This document shows positions 1-6,574 of a stretch of 6,574 nt of DNA, piece by piece. The position numbers were made by a program, and so were the translations under genes. The stretch's first letter is position 1; every line of letters begins with the position of its first letter. Below the pieces are notes generated by a model. The model ran no database searches. It saw only the letters and a program-made list of their open reading frames with translations, and was not told the origin of the DNA. Location of the stretch: the NCBI GenBank assembly GCA_002451085.1, contig DKBE01000006.1, forward strand, positions 43,240 through 49,813, given 5' to 3'. This DNA is from Proteobacteria bacterium UBA6908 (GTDB lineage: Bacteria > Pseudomonadota > Gammaproteobacteria > Acidiferrobacterales > UBA6901).

Positions 1-22
1 ATGACCGCTTCGGTACCTCTCC
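1..22 (-). tRNA. tRNA-Ser, 5' part only (cut by left edge)
   Basis: Read on the minus strand, bases 22 to 1 fit the 5' end of a serine tRNA: acceptor strand GGAGAGG, T and A at positions 8 and 9, then the D-arm start CCG followed by AAGCGGTCAT. I recognise this D-loop style from bacterial tRNA-Ser genes. The anticodon, long variable arm and 3' acceptor strand lie outside the window, so the isoacceptor cannot be named and folding cannot be verified. A promoter-like sequence with a GC-rich stretch just before the mature 5' end supports a stable-RNA gene. The match is only 22 bases, so chance resemblance is not excluded. Confidence 0.62.
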
Positions 23-31
23 GGGGGCGCT

Positions 32-61
32 AGGATACTCTGGAGCCTGACCGTGAGACAA
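32..61 (-). promoter_or_regulatory. Probable promoter of the tRNA-Ser gene
   Basis: On the minus strand a -35-like TTGTCT (61-56) is followed after 18 bases by a -10-like TATCCT (37-32). The next bases, AGCGCCCCC, run directly into the presumed tRNA 5' end. A GC-rich discriminator after the -10 is known from stringently controlled stable-RNA promoters, so growth-rate control is a reasonable inference. A second minus-strand hexamer, TATAAT (76-71), has no good -35 partner and is the less likely choice. Confidence 0.42.
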
Positions 62-77
62 CCACGGTGGATTATAC

Positions 78-1499
78 TTGAACCAGATGCCGAACCCTCC
101 CTGCCAGCGCCTGCACCGCCTGAGCACTACCTTGCTGCTCGTAATGGGCCTATCGGGCAGCGGTTGTGCACCGCCCCCGGAAAACAAGCTGCAGGAAGTG
201 ATACAAACGGGTGAGCTGGTGGTGGTGACCCGCAACAGCCCGACTACTTACTATGAAGGTCCGGATGGCCCAACCGGATTTGAGTACGACCTGGTGCGCG
301 CCTTCGCCAAATCGCTCGGCGTCAGCGTGCGGATGAAGAGCATCGATCGCTTTAGCGACATTCTCCCGATGATCGCCAACGGCGACGGTGATTTGGCCGC
401 CGCCGGGATCACGGTCACGCCGCAACGTGCAACGCAGGTCCGCTTTTCCCCGTCTTACCAGCAGATTCGCCAGCAGGTGATTCATAGCACCCGCACTCCT
501 GCCCCCACCAATGCCAAGGCCCTGGTCGGTCGCAGCATTGAAGTTGTCGCCGGCACCAGCTACGTCGAACGTCTCGAATCCCTGCGGGAAAAATACCCGA
601 AGCTGAAATGGACCGAAGTACAGGATATGGAAACCGAGGAATTGCTGATCCGGGTCCAGGAGGGGCAGACCGAAATCACCATTGCCGACTCGAACATCGT
701 CGCACTAAACCAGCAGTACAACCCCGACCTTCGTGTCGGTTTTAACCTGAGTGATGCCGAAAAACTGGCCTGGGCCTTTCCGCTCGGCGACGACAACAGC
801 CTGTTCGATGCCGCCAGCCGCTTCATTGATGAAATACGGGCCTCCGGCGAGCTCGCGCACCTGATTGAACGGCATTACGGCGCGGCCACCCGATTTAATC
901 CGATCAACATTGCCGCCTTCCTGCAGAAGATCGAAACTGACCTGTCGCTCTACAAACCGATGTTCGAGGAAGCCGGCCGTCGCTATGCGCTCGATTGGCG
1001 TCTGCTCGCCGCCATGAGTTATCAGGAATCCTACTGGAACCCGAAGGCCGTCTCCCCGACCGGAGTCCGGGGCATCATGATGCTCACGGAAATCACAGCC
1101 CAGCATCTGCGCATCAAAGACCGCCTCGACCCCCGCCAGAGCATCCTCGGCGGCGGCGCCTATCTGCGGCAACTGATCGACCGCCTTCCGTCGCGGATCC
1201 ATGAGCCGGATCGCAGCTGGATGGCGCTCGCCGCGTACAACGTCGGCTTCAATCACCTCGAAGACGCACGCATCATCACCCAGATACGGAATGGCGATCC
1301 GGACAAATGGAGCGAGGTGAAGGAAAGCCTGCCGTTGCTGACCAAGGCGGTCTGGCACACTCGCACCCGGCATGGCTATGCGCGTGGATACGAACCGGTC
1401 CAGTTTGTGACCCGCATTCGCACCTATTATGAAGTCCTGAAGAAAACCGATGAAGGCAACCGCAACCGCAACACCTCGGATGCGCTGCGCCTGCGCGCC

Positions 1500-1511
<12 letters not shown>
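78..1511 (+). CDS. mltF: Membrane-bound lytic murein transglycosylase F (MltF)
   Basis: Cleaves the MurNAc-GlcNAc bond of peptidoglycan to leave a 1,6-anhydro end; acts in the periplasm, probably lipid-anchored. Counting from the TTG at 78 (477 residues), the order is a basic N-terminus, a hydrophobic stretch at 15-25 and a lipobox-like SGSGC with Cys30. Then come a solute-binding (SBP_bac_3-type) domain at about 40-268 and an SLT domain at about 290-450. The SLT motifs are complete: AMSYQES with the probable catalytic Glu317, GVRGIMMLT at 329-337 and AAYNVG at 385-390. Ala at +2 after Cys30 predicts outer-membrane sorting. E. coli MltF is slightly longer (about 518). The start is uncertain: TTG at 78 has GGTGG at 66-70 in ribosome-binding position, while an in-frame ATG at 87 gives 474 residues with the Cys at 27. 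The stop is 3 bases from the convergent tadA stop. Confidence 0.95.
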
Positions 1512-3559
<2,048 letters not shown>

Positions 3560-3574
3560 GGTCGGTGAAACGCC

Positions 3575-3596
3575 ACGCGGCCGTCTCCGGCCGCGT
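3575..3596 (-). promoter_or_regulatory. Perfect hairpin in the guaB-guaA spacer
   Basis: On the transcribed minus strand ACGCGGCCG is followed by a GAGA tetraloop and then CGGCCGCGT, a perfect 9-bp GC-rich stem closed by a GNRA-type loop. It sits 23 bases after the guaB stop and 15 bases before the guaA ATG. No T-run follows on the minus strand, so it is not an intrinsic terminator. Likely roles are an RNA-processing or decay barrier protecting guaB mRNA, or control of ribosome access to guaA, which lacks an obvious Shine-Dalgarno. The structure is seen in the sequence; the function is inferred. Confidence 0.6.
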
Positions 3597-3619
3597 CTGT
3601 GTGGATATGAAAGTTGTGT

Positions 3620-5080
<1,461 letters not shown>

Positions 5081-5082
5081 CT

Positions 5083-5110
5083 ATTATACAGACCCGGTAT
5101 TTACGGTAAA
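5083..5110 (-). promoter_or_regulatory. Promoter of the guaB-guaA-tadA operon
   Basis: On the minus strand TTTACC (5110-5105, 4 of 6 matches to the sigma-70 -35) is separated by 16 bases from a perfect -10 TATAAT (5088-5083). The expected transcription start, 6-7 bases beyond the hexamer, falls on or next to the guaB ATG at 5077. The surrounding 5081-5145 is clearly AT-richer than the genes. I saw no recognisable PurR box. Confidence 0.6.
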
Positions 5111-5233
5111 AGGGGCAGAAAATAATGAAATACTGTTAATAGGGGGAAATTGACGGTTGACCGGAGCGGACGGAATCATTAAGTTCGTAAAGTCACACCA
5201 TAAACAAGACAGCCCCACTGGAGGAACTGCCCC

Positions 5234-5563
5234 ATGAAGAAGACATTCTGGCTGACTGCCGCCCTGGCCCTGACCCTTGCCGCTTGCGCCGAAGCTCCCA
5301 GCGCGCCATCAGGCTCTGCTGCCGCAGCGTCCAGCCCCGAACTCGACGCGGCCATTGCTACGGCTGAGAAGGAAATCGCCGCTGCCAAGAAAGTTGGCCT
5401 GTGGCGCGATACCGAGAAACACCTGAAAGCCGCCCAGGACGCCAAGGCTGCCGGCAAAACCGACGAAGCCATGAAGTTTGCCAAGAAGGCCACCAAGGAA
5501 GCCGTGCTGGCCCAGAAGCAGGCCGCGGCCGAAGCCAACCCGAAGGTGGAATTCCCCAAGTAA
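5234..5563 (+). CDS. Small lipoprotein, SoxXA-binding (SoxK)-like
   Basis: A 109-residue exported protein. The signal peptide MKKTFWLTAALALTLAAC has a classic lipobox (LAAC) with Cys18; Ala19 at +2 predicts the outer membrane, periplasmic face. An Ala/Ser/Pro-rich linker (19-34) leads into an Ala/Lys-rich helical region (35-100), probably an antiparallel helical hairpin. GLWRDTEK (55-62) followed by a repeating AxxAxxAG pattern resembles, from memory, small SoxXA-binding proteins that associate with the thiosulfate-oxidising SoxXA cytochrome. No other sox gene is in the window, so the match is tentative; a generic DUF4398-like lipoprotein is the alternative. The start is firm: GGAGG at 5220-5224 lies 9 bases before the ATG. 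A weak promoter candidate, TTGACC (5157-5162) with TAAGTT (5180-5185), lies upstream. The gene is closed by its own terminator and is divergent from guaB. Confidence 0.88.
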   Translation: MKKTFWLTAALALTLAACAEAPSAPSGSAAAASSPELDAAIATAEKEIAAAKKVGLWRDTEKHLKAAQDAKAAGKTDEAMKFAKKATKEAVLAQKQAAAEANPKVEFPK

Positions 5564-5586
5564 TCCTGCCTTAAACTTCGAGAATC

Positions 5587-5609
5587 AGCCGGGCAATGCC
5601 CGGCTTTTT
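5587..5609 (+). terminator. Intrinsic terminator of the lipoprotein gene
   Basis: AGCCGGGC (5587-5594), loop AAT, then GCCCGGCT (5598-5605) form a perfect 8-bp stem, followed directly by a T-run through 5609. It begins 23 bases after the lipoprotein stop and is oriented to end that transcript before xseA. A further GCCGGGC at 5614-5620 followed by TTT can pair with the same middle arm, giving an alternative second hairpin. Confidence 0.87.
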
Positions 5610-5655
5610 CTTTGCCGGGCTTTCCTGCCAACCGCTCACACGGTATGTTCGATTT

Positions 5656-6574
5656 ATGAAGGAATTTTCATACGCTGCGGGCGAGCGTGAGGTCTACACC
5701 GTTTCGCGTCTCAATCGCGAGGCCAAGTCTGTGCTGGAGGGCAGTTTTCCACTGCTGTGGGTGGAAGGCGAGATCTCCAACCTGGCGCGCCCTGCTTCCG
5801 GCCACATGTATTTCTCCCTGAAAGACGCCCAGGCGCAGATACGCTGTGCATTTTTTCGCGGTCAGCAGCGCGGCCTGGCCACGGCACCCCGCGATGGCAT
5901 GCAGGTGCTGGTGCGTGCCCGGGTCAGCCTGTATGAGGGCCGGGGCGACTACCAGCTGATTGTCGAGTCGCTGGAGGAAGCCGGCGAAGGCGCGCTGCGC
6001 CGCGCCTATGAACAACTGCGCGCCCGGTTAGCCGAGGAAGGCCTGTTCGACCCGGCCCGCAAAAAACCGCTGCCGCGGCTGCCCAAACGGATTGGCGTGA
6101 TCACCTCATCGTCCGGCGCGGTGCTGCACGATATTCTCACCACCCTGCAACGGCGGTTTCCGGCCATCCCGGTGCTGCTGCATCCGGTGCCGGTGCAGGG
6201 CGAAGGCGCGGCGGAGAAGATTGCCGCCATGCTGCAACTCGCCGGACAGCGCCGGGATTGTGATGTGCTGATTCTGGCGCGCGGGGGTGGCTCGCTGGAA
6301 GATCTGCAGGCCTTTAACGAAGAGTTGCTGGCGCGTGCAATCATTGCCTGTCCGATCCCGGTCGTGTGCGGCGTCGGACACGAAACCGATGTCACCATCG
6401 CCGATTTCGTAGCCGATGCCCGTGCACCCACGCCCACGGCGGCGGCCGAGATGCTGAGCCCGGATCAGCATGAGTGGCTGGCGCTGTATGGACAACAGCA
6501 CCTGCGTCTGCGACGACTGCTCACCGACCGGTTGCGCAATGCCCAGCAGCAAATCGATTACCTCGGTGCCCGGC
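5656..6574 (+). CDS. xseA: Exodeoxyribonuclease VII large subunit, 5' part (cut by right edge)
   Basis: Catalytic subunit of exonuclease VII, which with several XseB subunits degrades single-stranded DNA from both ends in the cytoplasm. The window holds 306 codons of a family of about 450. My translation starts MKEFSYAAGEREVYTVSRLN. An OB-fold DNA-binding domain lies at about 12-105 (SFPLLWVEGEISNL, then SGHMYFSLKD) and the catalytic domain starts near 128. Residues corresponding to the E. coli functional set Asp155, Arg205, His238 and Asp241 appear at a constant offset of four: Asp159 (HDIL), Arg209 (ARGGGSLEDL), His242 and Asp245 (GVGHETDVTIADF). The start of the C-terminal coiled-coil region is visible at about 270-306. 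No frameshift is seen. The ATG at 5656 has no clear Shine-Dalgarno. It is divergent from guaB, as in E. coli, but with the lipoprotein gene in between. Confidence 0.96.
   Translation, partial: MKEFSYAAGEREVYTVSRLNREAKSVLEGSFPLLWVEGEISNLARPASGHMYFSLKDAQAQIRCAFFRGQQRGLATAPRDGMQVLVRARVSLYEGRGDYQLIVESLEEAGEGALRRAYEQLRARLAEEGLFDPARKKPLPRLPKRIGVITSSSGAVLHDILTTLQRRFPAIPVLLHPVPVQGEGAAEKIAAMLQLAGQRRDCDVLILARGGGSLEDLQAFNEELLARAIIACPIPVVCGVGHETDVTIADFVADARAPTPTAAAEMLSPDQHEWLALYGQQHLRLRRLLTDRLRNAQQQIDYLGAR

Noticed and set aside
1..33. ATG at base 1 opening a 10-codon frame ending TAG at 31-33
   Set aside because: Too short, out of frame with mltF, and better explained as the complement of the tRNA 5' end and its discriminator.
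705..1373. 222-residue open frame on the minus strand, antisense to mltF
   Set aside because: It covers the conserved SLT domain of mltF and has shadow-frame composition with no ribosome site or motif noted.
5150..5185. Tandem TTGAC motifs (5150-5154 and 5157-5161) as a promoter or operator for the lipoprotein gene
   Set aside because: The best -10 partner (TAAGTT, 5180-5185) matches only three of six positions, and the repeat is too short to call an operator. Mentioned only as a weak candidate.
5179..5631. 150-residue open frame on the minus strand, antisense to the lipoprotein gene
   Set aside because: Its Ala/Ser-rich stretches are the reverse reading of the Ala/Lys-rich lipoprotein, and it runs through the terminator. 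The plus-strand gene has a signal peptide and a strong ribosome site.

Overview
The window looks like a core-chromosome segment of a moderately GC-rich gammaproteobacterium. The evidence is protein similarity (GuaA, GuaB, TadA, MltF and XseA all resemble gammaproteobacterial forms in length and motifs) and gene order: xseA divergent from guaB-guaA, with tadA and mltF next, is a neighbourhood I remember from Pseudomonas and, in part, Escherichia coli. A small lipoprotein resembling SoxXA-binding (SoxK-type) proteins hints at a sulfur-oxidising lineage such as Chromatiales/Ectothiorhodospiraceae or relatives. That last step is inference from one gene.

Layout. At the left edge (1-22, minus) is the 5' end of what looks like a tRNA-Ser gene that continues outside the window, with a stable-RNA-type promoter behind it. 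Divergent from it is mltF (plus, to 1511), a lytic transglycosylase lipoprotein. It converges on tadA (minus, 1515-1988); the two stop codons are 3 bases apart. Upstream of tadA on the same strand lie guaA (1985-3559), whose stop overlaps the tadA start as ATGA, and guaB (3620-5077). The three form a probable operon guaB-guaA-tadA, read leftward from a promoter at about 5083-5110. The 60-base guaB-guaA spacer holds a perfect 9-bp hairpin. To the right, read rightward, are the small lipoprotein gene (5234-5563), a clear intrinsic terminator with a third alternative arm (5587-5624), and xseA (from 5656), which is cut by the right edge after 306 codons.

How the genes work together. GuaB (IMP to XMP) and GuaA (XMP to GMP) are the two committed steps of guanine nucleotide synthesis. 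TadA makes inosine at the tRNA wobble position and is tied to them by operon structure and translational coupling. MltF (peptidoglycan turnover), XseA (single-strand DNA exonuclease) and the lipoprotein are independent units. No mobile element, CRISPR array or multi-gene accessory system is visible. The points most worth a second look are regulatory: -10 elements lying almost on top of start codons (best at guaB), the guaB-guaA hairpin, the three-arm terminator and the isolated SoxK-like lipoprotein. I found no convincing new biological system here.
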